From Denticeps clupeoides (Eukaryota; Chordata; Actinopteri; Clupeiformes; Denticipitidae): a stretch of DNA of 64,000 nucleotides. Numbering within the stretch: position 1 is the first letter of the stretch; the number at the start of each line of letters is the position of its first letter. The position numbers and the translations under genes are program-made. This document shows positions 43,638 to 54,886 of the stretch, in pieces. The notes beneath the pieces are model-generated. The model did no database searches. It was not told the origin of the DNA and worked only from the letters and a program-made list of their open reading frames with translations. The stretch covers positions 124,001 through 188,000 of the forward strand of contig NW_021630122.1 in NCBI RefSeq assembly GCF_900700375.1. Direction: 5' to 3'.

Positions 43638-44852
43638 CTCTTTCAAACATTCGCTCGGTATCTCACTATGGGAACGCCCTCAGCGTGACCGATCGCGGAA
43701 GCACCAATGACACCATGTCCGTCGCAGACGGACCAATGGCAGCTGCACCCCGCCCCTATATCAGGTGCTGCAGCCCACCGGAACGGCCTTCTCGCACTCT
43801 TCCCCGTGAAGATCTGCGGTCTTTCCTCAGTGCCCGGACTGTGGCTGCCCCCTGCTTACAGTTCACAGGCGAACCATCAAGGACCTCGCTGCAGACGCAG
43901 GTGCAGTCACCCTGCGAGGTACTGAGAGGTCTTCCTTTCACTTAGTTTCTGTGGAGGAACAGTGGGCTCGACCCCCGCTGCCTCCAAATACCACCTAACG
44001 CGTCAAGGCGAGGGGGTAGGAAGGCAGAAAAAAAGCGAAAGGACGAAATTCGACGCGTTGTGGCGAGTGTCCCCGGCCATTTAGAGCTCTCACCAAGTTC
44101 TAATGGCCAACCCCTCTCCTACCAGGTCCTCCGGGACAAAGGACGTCGTGTCCCACTATTCCCGCAGCCTGTGGTTTCAGTATCTCAGGCAAGGACCCGC
44201 ACCCCATGTGCATCACGTGCATGAAGCACGCTCGGGCGTCGCTTGCGGACCCGGATGGCTGCGCTCGGCGAGCCCTCCACGGGGGACTTCGGTTTGGTCG
44301 AGGTTTGTAGAAGAGCCGCGGCCAGGCTGGGCATTGCATGGCCAGCCCCCCGTGGTGACCTCGGGGTCGAGAGGGACTTTTTCGACAGGAAAAGACTCCC
44401 TTCTTGTCCGCCCGCATGCAGCCAATCGCTTCCCGCGGTGCCTGCGTGTGTGACCGAGGTCAGACGGTCCTGGGATAAACCCCTTTCTAGCCCCATTCCC
44501 GTCAAGGGCTACTCGGGTTTGGATATTGGCGACATGGAGGAGCTGGGGCTTCGGTGGCTTCGGTAGCTCATCACCTCCCACCCGACCAGGAGGGCTTCAT
44601 TTTCGTCAACAGGACCGTCGCTCCCAGGTAAAATGGATCGCTTCACCGCGTCCATTTATCAGCAGATTTTGAAATCTTCCACGTTTCCGCCAGGGCGCTT
44701 AACGTGACCTCGCTCCTGACGGCGTACCAAGCCGAACTGCTCGAGGAGCTGGGAAAGCAGCTGGACTCTGGCAACCCCAATCCAGCGACCTGGGAGGAGA
44801 TCTGCATGATCTGAATCTGCGCACTTCACGCGGCGCGATTCAGAGTTGTATG

Positions 44853-45046
44853 GGGTGGTAGTAGCCTAGTGGGTAAGACACTCGTCTGTGAACCAGAAGA
44901 CCTGGTTCAAATACCACCTACTACCATTGTGTCCCTGAGCAAGACACTTAACCCTAAGTTGCTCCAGGGGGGGACTGTCCCTGTAACTACTGACTGTAAG
45001 TCGCTCTGGATAAGGGCGTCTGATAAATACTGTAAATGTAAATGTT
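44853..45046 (+). mobile_element. tRNA-derived SINE, family 2, inside the DIRS element
   Basis: Full copy with box A (GTAGCCTAGTGGGTAAGACA), box B (TGGTTCAAATACC), body and GGATAAGGGCGTCTGATAAA tail. Being nested, it is younger than the DIRS insertion. Confidence 0.85.
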
Positions 45047-46449
45047 GTGGCCGTACAATGGGTCTCGCCGTCACGGGCGAGCACTCGTTGTGGTTAAACT
45101 TATCCAGTCTCACCGACTGGGAGAAAGTTGAATTTCTCGACGCGCCGGTAGACTGTAAGAACCTTTTCGGCCCAACAGTCGAGGCAATGTGGCAGAGGTG
45201 CGATCTCCAGAAGAAAGAAGGAGAAGCCTTCGACTTCTGTCTGCCTCGCAAGCCGGCACCGCGCTTGGGTTCTGGCTTATCTGGACGACTATCTGCTCTG
45301 TGCCTGATCGCGCAAGCAGGCAGTGCACGAAACGGAAGTACTGGTGACCCACCTCACCAGCCTGGGTTTCAGTATTAACTACGCCAAGAGCGCACTGGTT
45401 CCGTCCCAGACCGTAGAATATCTGGGCTTCACTGTCCGAGAGACGCGTACTGTCGTTAAAACAGTGCGTTGGTCTGTTCAGCAGCGGCAGAGCGGTCCAG
45501 TTCAGGACCTGCCTGCGCCTGCTGGGGCTCATGGCTTCTACTGTGGCGGTGGTTCCGCTGGGACTGTTGAACATGAGGGAATTTCAGCGCTGCGTCTCTG
45601 TCCCCGCCGGTCTCGGAGGACTGCCTCACGGCTCTCCACTGGTGGCAGAGGGCGGGCAATTATTTGTCCGGCGCGCCACTGGGTGTCGTGTCCGTAAGGA
45701 AGACGGTGACCACGGACGCCTCCCTGACGGGCTGGGGCGCCGTGTTCGAAGGCAGGACGGTCAACGGGCTCTGGCCATCACGGCTTCGGGACGCCCATAT
45801 AAACTACCTGGAGCTGTTGGCAGTTTTTCACGCTGTGGTGCATTTTCTCCCCCACCTGCGGGGCTGTCATGTTCTTACCAGGACGGACAATTCAACCGCG
45901 GTGGCATATGTCAACCGGCAGGGCGGTCTGGCGCGGAGATGAATTCTTTGGAGTTACGCGCACCTCACGTCACTGCGGGCGACGCATGTGCCGGGTTTGG
46001 TGAATTCGGGGGCGGACCTCCTCTCCAGGGGGAACCCCCTGTACGGCGAGTGGAGGCTCCACCCTCAGGTGGTTACTCAGATCTGGGAGAGGTTCAGCAG
46101 GGCTGCCGTAGATCTCTTCGCCTCGCGCGGAGACACACAGTGTCCCCTGTTCTTCTCTCTGAAAGACAGCGACGCGCCGTTGGGGGTGGACGCGCTGATG
46201 TACGCATTCCCACCCCTGACCCTGATTTGCCCCACACTCTCGCGAGTGAGAGAGGGCGGTCTGACTCTCCTGCTGGTGGCCCCCCGCTGGCCTGGGAGGC
46301 CGTGGCTGGCGGAGATATTTCAGCTTCTGTGGGACGAGCCCTGGCAGCTCCCGCCGCGCAGGGACCTTCTGTCTCAAGCGCGCGGGGAGATTTTCCACCC
46401 CTCTCCAGGTCAGCTGAATTTGTGGGTCTGGCCCGTGAGAGGCTGAATT

Positions 46450-46706
46450 TGGAGTGGTGGCCTAGTGGCAAAGGAAGCGGTCCTGTAATCAGAAGGTTGC
46501 TGGTTCGAATCCCGATCTGCCAAGGTACCACTGAGGTGCCACTGAGCAAAGCACCGTCCCCACACACTGCTCCCCGGGCGCCTGTCATGGCTGCTTACTG
46601 CTCACTCAGGGTGATGGGTTAAATGCAGAGGATAAATTTCACTGTGTGCACTGTGTGCTGTGCTGCTGTGTATCACGTGTGACAATCACTTCACTTCACT
46701 TCACTC
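46450..46706 (+). mobile_element. tRNA-derived SINE, family 1, inside the DIRS element
   Basis: The best family 1 copy in the window and the only one on the + strand. The head has box A (GTGGCCTAGTGGC) and box B (GGTTCGAATCC). The body has GCCACTGAGCAAAGCACCG and GGCGCCTGTCATGGCTGC, and the tail is CACTTCACTTCACTTCAC. It serves as the reference for the reverse copies elsewhere. Confidence 0.88.
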
Positions 46707-47204
46707 CCTGCCAGGGTCATCACCACCATCCAGAGTGCCAGGGCTCCATCCACGCGCACACTGTATGACAGCAAGTGGCGCGTTTTTGAACAGTGGTGCG
46801 AACAGAGAGGGATATAGGGAGGCGGGGCTCCCGGGGTGCAGCTGCCATTGGTCCGTCTGCGATGGACGTGGTGTCATTGGTGCTTCCGCGATCGGTCACG
46901 CTGAGGGCGTTCCCATAGTGAGATACCTCACTCATGTTATCAGAGAACCCGGGTTACGTTAAGTAACCTAACCTTTTTTACGTAGTGATTTTAAAAATGA
47001 ATTAATTTACTGATGGATGTAAAAGACTATAGTCTACTATATTATATTTCAAATGTAATTTTGAAATAAAAAAATTAAACCTTTATGCACATTGTTATTA
47101 TTTAAATATATTTTATTATGTAAATTTGTCATCCACATTTTCGAACATTCGGAACCTCCTCTATTTAAAGAGGAAGGTGGACCCTTCATTCAGACAAGAC
47201 CACC

Positions 47205-47666
47205 ATGCCTTCTGCATCTCCACTGCTGCTGCTGCTACTGGCAGCTGCTCTAAGTGAGTTTCACTTCAGACGCTTCGTTATGATGTAAACTGTGTAAAAT
47301 TGGTGTTAATAATCCATGTGTTTATGAAATGTTCATCTTCTGTTTCTGTCTGCAGAGGTTCACTGTAACGTTGAACTCACACAGATGCCTTCTGTGGTCC
47401 AGCCGCCTGGTCAACCTTTGACCCTGACCTGCAAGGTGTCTGGGTATTCAGTGACTGACAGCAGCTACTGTACTCACTGGATACGACAACCTGCAGGAGA
47501 AGCTCTGGAGTGGATTGGATGTGTCTGTGGAAGCGGTAACCTGTACCACAGTGAAAAACTGAAAAACAAGTTCAGCGTCTCCAGAGACCGTCCAGCAGCT
47601 CGGTGTCTTTACGAGGAAACGGTCTCCAGGCTGCAGACACAGCTGTGTATTACTGCGCCCGAGAAG
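47205..47666 (+). pseudogene. IGHV: IGHV pseudogene V26 (subgroup F)
   Basis: Leader exon 47205-47253 is identical in kind to V18. The V exon from 47356 is open through CDR2 (TDSSYCTHW, IGCVCGSGN, with two Cys close together in CDR2) and into FR3. A one-base loss at about 47588 (SRD, then out of frame) removes the YYC reading. RSS CACCGTG 47667-47673, 23 bp, ACAAAAACC 47697-47705. Only one base separates it from an open frame, so an assembly error should be considered. Confidence 0.83.
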
Positions 47667-47914
47667 CACCGTGGTGAAAAATATCACATAACCAGAACAA
47701 AAACCCAACAGTTACTCCACATTCCTCCATCCCAGAGTCTCACAGACTTTTAATACATTAAACCTGCAACACGGAACCACTGCTGCTAATATAAGCCGGT
47801 ATTCATCTGGGAAAATGATCAGCGAGGCTAAATGTAACTTGCATGTTACTAACATTAATAATACTGGAAAATGTCTGGTTATAGTGGTTTATTAAAAAAA
47901 AACTAAATGCCTGA

Positions 47915-48147
47915 TTGTCATTGTGAAACACTTCACACAGCACAGCACACAGTGACACAACGAAATGTGTCCTCTGCTTTTAACCATTTTTAACCACCTT
48001 GGTGAGCAGTGGGCAGCCATGACAGGCGCCCAGGAAGCAGTGTGTGGGGACGGCGCTTTGTTCAGTGGCACCTTGGCAGCTCGGGATTCGAACCAGTGAC
48101 GTTTTGATTACAGGGCCGCTTCCTTAACCGCTAGGCCACCACTGCCC
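47915..48147 (-). mobile_element. tRNA-derived SINE, family 1
   Basis: Reverse copy with an intact tRNA-like head at the right (CCTTAACCGCTAGGCCACCA on the + strand). Orthologous in position to 29610 and 58415. From 48148 to 48500 the F-to-G flank follows without a gene. Confidence 0.85.
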
Positions 48148-48610
48148 CATTATATTCATTATAAAATGTACAGTAAGGTGTATTTCTGAGCTCCATGAAG
48201 ATAAAATAAGGTTTGGGCGCAGAGTACAGCAGTAAAGTAAACCCTGTTTACTGTATTTCAGCCACTAGAGGGTGGTCTGTACAAAAAAAACTTCACTGTG
48301 GCTCCTCACATGACCACTCAGACTCATAACTGGACAGATTACTGCTATTAACCCTGTTAAGATATGAAGCAGATTCAGACACAGAACGTCTCATTGCCAG
48401 CATGGAAAAAATGTGATCATTTGGTTTGGGTTTTATAGAACAATGACACGACTTCCTGGTTCCTCTGGTCCCCACCCGCCCCCACGTTCTATATTTTTTA
48501 CCCAAAACCATGCAAAACAGACACATCCTGCATGCATTTATACTTCAGAATATGAAGACCGTGTTGCATCTTCCTGAGAAGCTCTTATCATTTCAAACCA
48601 AATAAGCATA

Positions 48611-49045
48611 ATGAATCACTTTCTTTTTCTACTTTTAGCATGTCTGTGCCTTACAGGTCTGTAGATTAACTGATTCACAGATTTATGGCAATTTCTTGTT
48701 CATTTTATTCATGTTTTGTTATTCTTGTGTTATTTTTACAGGTATTCAGTGTCAGGTACTGACCGAGTCCGAGTCGGTGGTTAAACGTCCTGGAGAATCA
48801 CATAAACTCACTTGTACGACTTCTGGATTTACGTTCGGAAGCTACCCTATGAACTGGATCAGACAGGCTCCTGGAAAAGGCCTGGAATGGATCGCGTTTA
48901 TTCACACAGGCAGCTCTCATATCTACTATTCCCAGTCTGTAACAGGAAGATTCACCATATCCAGGGACGACTCGAGCAGCAGGCTTTACTTACAGATGAA
49001 CAACCTGAGAAGTGAAGACACGGCTCTGTATTACTGTGCCAGACA
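48611..49045 (+). CDS. IGHV: Immunoglobulin heavy variable segment V27 (subgroup G)
   Basis: Octamer variant ATGCAAAA 48510-48517. Leader exon 48611-48656 ([15 protein letters not shown]). The V exon from 48742 reads [77 protein letters not shown] and LYYCARH. The heptamer is CCCAGTG (49046-49052), because two bases (CA) present in V33 are missing; a 22 bp spacer and ACAAGAACC (49075-49083) follow. Position 2 of the heptamer is important for cleavage, so recombination may be impaired although the exon is intact. Confidence 0.87.
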
Positions 49046-49083
49046 CCCAGTGAGAGAAGAACCTGGAGAGCAGAACAAGAACC

Positions 49084-49590
49084 ACAACACAAAATCATCT
49101 CCACCATCACAGACCTCCTCAGAACAGAGAAATACAGAAGCTAGAGTAGAAGCATTCAGTTTCACTTATTCTGTTTTTGCCAACTTTTAATATGGAATTT
49201 TAATACCAAGTGATACTTACACAGCTTCTGTCACTATGAAGCAAAAGTCTTCATTTATAACAGGAAAATTCATTCACAATAAATCCTTCTCTGTAAAATA
49301 AATCCTTCATTGTGCCTTTTTTTTCGGTAGGATACAGTGCATTTAGATATTTTCCATTTCATCATATATTTTATGTTCTCTTTGCACTCCATTATACCAT
49401 ATAATGAACTAACATGGTGTAGTAATTATTACTGTCAGCTGGTATTAATTTCAGTCAGTTGTTCTTTTCATTTTCGAAAAATACATGTTCGAAAAATATG
49501 TGCAGACCTTCAGCTGTAGTTAGATATCATAACTTTTAAAAACATGTCAGCTGCTAAAACTCACTGTACTTTACTGTCGGGGAGGAGTTT
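49084..49590. other. G-to-H interval
   Basis: AT-rich flank shared with 30610-31110 and 59711-60200. No gene is seen. Confidence 0.5.
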
Positions 49591-49670
49591 ATGCAAAACA
49601 CATGAGTAATATTATATATATGTACATATACACATAATCTCCTGGCTACAACAGGTCAACACAGAACAAG

Positions 49671-50096
49671 ATGGATTTTCTATTTCATTTCATTCTTGTC
49701 TCCATCTGTTTGACTGGTGAGAATTATTACATTAATATTGCATAATATCATGTCATGATAGAGACTGATGCATCATGCTTTTCTTTACAGGAGTAAATGG
49801 ACAGACACTCACTGAATCTGAACCAGTGATCATTAAACCTGGAGGATCTCACAAACTGACCTGCACAGTTTCGGGTTTGGAGATCAGTGGCTACTACCTG
49901 GCCTGGGTCAGACAGGAACCGGGTAAAGGGCTGGAGTGGGTCGCCAGCATCTATAGTGACTACAACTATATTCACTATTCTCAGAAGATTACAGGCAGGT
50001 TCACCATCTCCAGAGACAACAGCAAGAAGCAGGTTTACCTGCAGATGAACGATGTGAAGAGTGAAGACGCGGCTGTTTATTACTGTGCTCGACAGC
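49671..50096 (+). CDS. IGHV: Immunoglobulin heavy variable segment V28 (subgroup H)
   Basis: Octamer variant ATGCAAAA 49591-49598 and a TATATATG box near 49614. Leader exon 49671-49716 ([15 protein letters not shown]). The V exon from 49791 reads [77 protein letters not shown] and [11 protein letters not shown]: heptamer CACACTG (50097-50103), 22 bp spacer, ACAAAAACA (50126-50134). The heptamer variant is shared by all subgroup H members. It looks functional. Confidence 0.92.
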
Positions 50097-50336
50097 CACA
50101 CTGAATCAACCAGCTGCAGGACTGCACAAAAACAGGACTTTTTAACATTTGTACAGGTTTTTCCTTCAAATAATTCATGTTTTAAAAGCTATGGTAAATG
50201 GTTATGGCTTCAAGGTTTCCATCACATTACTGGCACAACTTTATTATATTTTTGTACAATATTGCTCCTGAAAAGCGGTTTCTTTAGTGACTTTTAAAAA
50301 TTCATTGTCTAACATTGCGGGGTGGATGTAGCATAG

Positions 50337-50903
50337 TGTAACATTCGTGCCACCTCTGCCACGCCCCCAGCGGTCGACCTCTCCCGTGTATTAGTGTGTG
50401 TTCTTCTGGGGCTCACTAGCACCCTGGTTATTCCCACCTGTTCTTCATCACAGGTAAGTGGTGGTAATCACGGGTGCTTAGCGGGGTAATGACTTCTGAT
50501 CGGTGATTGGTTAGTTTAGCGGTAATGGGTCTGTCCACTCCTCTTTATAACCAGCCGGTCCCTTTAGTCTCCCTCACACAACCAGAGTTCGTCACTGCAC
50601 GCTGTCCTTAACGGCACTTGACAGTGAACCCCACAGAAGGACTGGAACTCAACTCTCCCCTCTAGACTCACTACAGCTCAGCCACGCCAGTTCGAAGCCT
50701 GGGAAAGACAAGGGCGATCTTTGGCTCTTGCCGAGGGCCTCGCTGAAGATCCCACAACCCGACTTCGGGAGGAGAGGCGTGGCACTTCACGCAAGGACAT
50801 TTCAGTTCTTTCATTTTTGTTTTTGAGTTCAAATAAAATACGCATTGTTATTTCTTCAACCTGCGTCCTCCTTTTTTCACCTGAGCTAGAGGGGAACGGG
50901 ACA
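50337..50903 (+). mobile_element. Solo LTR, 567 bp, with target duplication
   Basis: A fossil LTR bounded by TGTAACATTC and GGAACGGGACA, flanked by CATAG repeats (50332-50336, 50904-50908). A TATA-like TTTATAACC is near 50552 and an AATAAAATA signal near 50834. It splits an older SINE-like repeat that is continuous at 31838 and 60930, which confirms the insertion. A Gypsy-type origin is a guess from the 5 bp duplication. Confidence 0.8.
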
Positions 50904-50909
50904 CATAGT

Positions 50910-51070
50910 GCTCACCTATGACCAGAATGTCACAGGTTCAGACCCCACTTACTACAATTCTGTCCCTGAACAAGACATTTAACCTTGAGTGTCTCCTGGG
51001 GGACTGTCCCTGTAACTACTGCTTAAACGTCACTTTGGATGAGGGTGTCTGCTAAATTACAGAAATGTAA
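50910..51070 (+). mobile_element. Degraded SINE, family 2-like, split by an LTR
   Basis: Right part of the worn repeat whose left end lies at about 50316-50336. It shows GAACAAGACATTTAACC, CTGGGGGACTGTCCCTG and TTTGGATGAGGGTGTCTGC. Confidence 0.65.
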
Positions 51071-51375
51071 TTGTTTAATCACAAAACATTAAAGGCTAAA
51101 GAGAACAAAGTGGTTGTGAATTAACACTCACTATTTTGACTGAAGACTAAAGCTGAATTGTACGGAAAATAAATGCAATTCATATTATCTAAATTTGTCA
51201 TAAATTGGAAAATAAACATTTGTACACCAAACTATTTGCCTTTGCAACAGTATTCAGGCAGAAATAGAGCATTTTCAAGAAGAATTCCAGGGGCCAATAT
51301 TTTCGACCATAACTACCATGTTTACTATCAGTGCATTAAAAAAACATGTTTCACACCATTTTGAGAAATAAAATT
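51071..51375. other. Detached subgroup A flank
   Basis: Sequence that elsewhere follows subgroup A segments (13000-13280) lies here without an A segment. It is joined directly to the flank that elsewhere follows subgroup B. This marks a deletion junction that removed the expected subgroup B segment from this cassette. Confidence 0.6.
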
Positions 51376-51475
51376 GCAAGCTGCACTATCAAATGAAAGT
51401 GAAAGTGACTTTGAGTGGACAAAAATAAACAAAGACAAACATCTCCATTTGGTTTAGGCCTATAGAGGGCGATCT

Positions 51476-51895
51476 ATGCAAATCTCTTACTACTCCAGCC
51501 CTTTAAAATTACACTGCGCTGAGCATCCTTACATTTTACTGTCAGTGGTTTACACAAGATCTTCACATGATGGAGATTTAACCAGTCTCTGTCTTCTTCT
51601 CATATCACTGTGTGTAGAAGGTAAAGTGTGATGCTGCTGAGATACGTATGATGCTGGGAAATATTTGGTCAGCAACACTTCTCAACATGAGCTCATGTAC
51701 CCAGGTTGATCCAGACTGAATCGGTGATGAGATCAGGATAGATCATACAGAGGCTCAGATTAGAAGACCAGGGGAGACCTTCAAGATCTCCTGTTTCACA
51801 TTGAGCAGCTACTGGATCAGACAGAAACCTGGGAAGCCACTGGAGTGGATTGGAAGTATAAACGGTGGAACAAGATACTACTCAGAGGCGTGCAG
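51476..51895 (+). pseudogene. IGHV: Truncated IGHV pseudogene V29 (subgroup C)
   Basis: A perfect octamer (51476-51483) remains. The leader (ATG 51567) has a stop after MMEI. The V exon from about 51705 keeps [21 protein letters not shown] and a C-type CDR2. It ends abruptly at 51891 where sequence from downstream of the segment (GCAGTTTATCTTTTTAATAC) follows. FR3, the second Cys and the RSS are deleted. Confidence 0.85.
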
Positions 51896-52005
51896 TTTAT
51901 CTTTTTAATACGACATGAAAATACTACTTACAACCATCATTCTGTAATCATTCTTCTAGCATCAATCACACCTGTCTAACAATACGCATTATAAATATAA
52001 TATCA

Positions 52006-52583
52006 ACAACAACAACAACAACATTTATTTCTTATATAGCCCAAAATCACATACAGTATGTCTCAATGGGCTTTGACAGGCCCTACAGTTGACACCCCCC
52101 ACACTTGACCCTTCTGCACACAAGGAAAAACTCAACACAAAAAAAACTCTAGGAGAAAGAAAAAAAAGAAAGGAAGAAACGTTGGGAAGGAGTGATTCAG
52201 AGAGGGACCCCCTTCCAGGGTAGAGTGAGCCTGCAAATGGTGTCAGTGCAGGGTTGGATATGATATAATAATAAGTCCTACAGTTGTAGGGTTGGAGAAG
52301 TCCAGAATGTAGTCAGTCATGGTCTAGATTACGTGTTCATAATGATGCTACTGGTCCACTTGAAGATCCCTGAAGCTGTAGTTGTAACGGGGGTGGTGGC
52401 TGTGGTGACTCTCTGGTTTGTTTCATGGTATGGTAATAGTGGTATATTGGTGCTACAGTGGCCCGGTACCCTAACTAGGACAGCCTAACTAGGGTGAATT
52501 TAACTTTGTCTGTGTCTGTGTCTAACAGGAGGACTCTGTGATAAACTAGACTTTACAATTGACACTGTGTCAAAGTGAAGTGA
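52006..52583 (-). mobile_element. TTG-tailed retroposon, - strand copy
   Basis: Reverse copy of the element at 34410-34931, with its tail as CAA repeats at the left end (52006-52022) and a 7 bp target duplication AATATCA (51999-52005, 52584-52590). The uninterrupted flank is seen at 33700-33720, so it inserted after the cassette duplication. Confidence 0.78.
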
Positions 52584-52590
52584 AATATCA

Positions 52591-53995
52591 CACATGGTGT
52601 AGTGTAACAGAGCTGGCCTCTGTTACCAGTGTAAACACTCCACACGGCCATATATGGTAAAACCAGTTTGGGATCCAGGGAGCCGTGGTTGTCTGGGAGG
52701 ATGCCGCCAGCCCCCTGCTCCCTGGCCAGTGGTGGCTTTATGTTCTGCAGGGTCCCGACCCTCGATGGGTTTTCCATGCGGCTGAGGTGGTCTGGCCCAT
52801 GGTCCTGTGTCTGGTGGCATTATGGGAGAGGAGAAGGTTCTGCTGGGTCTTGATGAGCACTCAGAGGTTGTGGTAAGTACTTTTTGGTTTTTATGTGATA
52901 CAGGTGGAGTGTCCCCAGTTCCACATGAGTCCCGGGTTCTACTTCCCCTGTCCTAAAGCAGATCCCTTGATGTCTGTCCAGTTTTTTTGCAACATGCACA
53001 GGTTTTAAACGTTTCAAACAAAAGAGCCCTGAGACCGAGGGAAGGGTTTTTGTGGTTGAGTTTATCACTGGGTGGCCACAGTGATAACAGCAATAACAAA
53101 AACCTGCAGCATTTTTAATAACCGTGGCACATGCTAACTAACTATTTAAGAATATATAAGTTATCAGTGATTTGAGAAATTATTGTCAGTGTTGAAATTA
53201 ATTCTTAAAATTTTCTATAGAAAGACTGTAGACTAAATTTATAGTGTAATTTTGTGATTTTAAGAATGTATAAGTGTATAAATGTCTATTGTGGTGTCTT
53301 TTCAAAAAAGTTGTCAGTAGAATTAATCACACATCTTACAGAATTAACTCTTAATATTAAAGCTTGCAATAATGTATAGTTAAAATTCATATTTAAGGCT
53401 TAAACCAAGCAGGATGAGATGGTTTTATAATAACTAACATATAACGAAAACTAAAATTGTAATGCCACGGTGTCAGGAGAAAGGAGAGACACACTTGCTC
53501 AACGTCTGACCAAAAAGTGGTGAGTTTTAATGCAAAAAAGTAAAACAGCGCCATGGACAAATCAAACAGAAGTCAACTGCAACACGCACATAGCAAAGAC
53601 AATACCACGTGTCGAATGAACACAGGACAACTGCAGGTGCATTTTTAACATGTGGTAAAATTGTGGTGTGTAAAAAGTGTAAATAGTGTGGTTGTCGGTG
53701 TGCTTTAAAGTCTGTGTAGACCTTCTGTCGGCTGAGCCTGTTATCTCTCACTATGGCAGCAAAATTATTATTTTAAGACATTCAAAAATGAAAATAAAAC
53801 TTGATTAACTGAGTACTCTTCAGCATGAGGTGTGTATGTTAGTTTTTAGAGATGTAAAATGAGTTTAGAGTAAATTATTTTAAATAACTTGTGTGCAGTT
53901 CATGGTATTTTAGGTGCTCTGTACACGACCCTTTATTAAGTCTGTGGATCAGTAAACCAGCACTGTGTTAATAATGTTAATTGGACAAATTCACT
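52591..53995. repeat. Cassette flank R, copy 2
   Basis: Non-coding segment that matches 33715-34409 and 34932-35900 apart from the insertions there. No gene is recognised. It ends in a stub of a family 1 SINE (about 54005-54065). Confidence 0.65.
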
Positions 53996-54237
53996 AGAAG
54001 AATTCACTTTGCTCATTGGCACCATAGCGGCTCGGGATTCGAACCTACAACCTTGTGATTACTGGTCCTTGTGCATATGTATTCTTGTCAAAGCCATTCA
54101 TGCTTCGGCTTTTTAGGCAACTTAGGGTTATGATAGACAATAATATTTAAGAGGAGTGTCTACAGGAATGGTTTCTTACCAATCAGTCAGGGTGGGTTCA
54201 AGTGCGAGTGCAGCTCAGATCTTCATATTCATTCTCT

Positions 54238-54370
54238 ATGCAAATCCATGTGTCCCTCCTTTCCTCCTGTCTATTCATCAAGATCAGGGTCCACTGTTCA
54301 TTCTGCATACAGACCAGCATCACAGTAAACCATGTTGTCCACAGTTCTGCTGCTCCTGGCAGCTGCTTCC
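54238..54370 (+). pseudogene. IGHV: Orphan V leader exon L5 with perfect octamer
   Basis: Octamer ATGCAAAT 54238-54245, ATG 54332 (MLSTVLLLLAAAS), GGCAG at the donor. It again lies between subgroups C and D without a V exon. Confidence 0.75.
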
Positions 54371-54805
54371 TGGCAGTATTTTCATCATGTGAGCATGTGT
54401 GCTGCACAAAAACAAAGATCATTCTAGTTTTGTTTAGCAGAAAATTTATTCTAGCATAATTGAGGGAATTCCGTAAATAAGTTTCTTAATTTGACCTCTA
54501 ACATTAGGGGTCACCAAAAAGAAAATAATCATCAGGGTCTTTATCAGTTGACTTTGATTGAATTGCAATGATATGATGGGAGTTTGGGAGACTTGCAAAA
54601 GAGAAAAAAATAACTGAGATTAAGGTCTGCATTTTCCCAGCAATATTGAGCCTGTGCCTATTTATGACTGTGTAAATCAAATAACAATTATTTATATGGC
54701 AAATTTCAAAATTCAGTCAAAAAAATAAATCAGTAAATCTGTAATATTTTTACTTTCGTATTTACAGGAGCTCCAGTTCCTTTTAAAGCGTCTTGAGTGC
54801 AGGAT

Positions 54806-54840
54806 ATGTAAATTTACTTTCCACTACACCCCTTTATAAA
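54806..54840 (+). promoter_or_regulatory. V30 promoter: octamer variant and TATA box
   Basis: ATGTAAAT (54806-54813) and TTTATAAA (54833-54840), 20 bp apart. This is the undisturbed form of the promoter that is split at V23. Confidence 0.82.
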
Positions 54841-54886
54841 GCACAACATCATTTCTGCTCATGTTGTTGTTACCCACTTGTACAGA

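Larger units (their letters stand above)
43638..46975 (+). mobile_element. DIRS-type tyrosine-recombinase retrotransposon, degraded
   Basis: A fossil element with inverted terminal repeats of about 105-115 bp (about 43657-43764 and 46812-46927), the arrangement typical of DIRS elements. Recognisable parts in order: a gag-like start near 44103, the end of a reverse-transcriptase domain (about 45330-45480), an RNase H domain (about 45690-45940, TDASLTGWG and YLELLAV motifs) with the region after it (to about 46440), and a short piece resembling the start of a tyrosine recombinase near 46710-46800. It is broken in several places and internally shortened. Two SINEs are inserted in it. It sits in the A-to-F interval, which is uninterrupted at 28640. 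Confidence 0.85.

Noticed and set aside
44103-44581. Several mid-sized open frames on both strands near 44 kb
   Set aside because: They lie in the gag-like region of the degraded DIRS element and are not host genes.
46450-46520. Possible tRNA gene because of box A and box B motifs
   Set aside because: The head is followed by a SINE body and tail and has many dispersed copies; it is a tRNA-derived SINE, as are the similar sites at 15507, 24610, 44853 and 61003.
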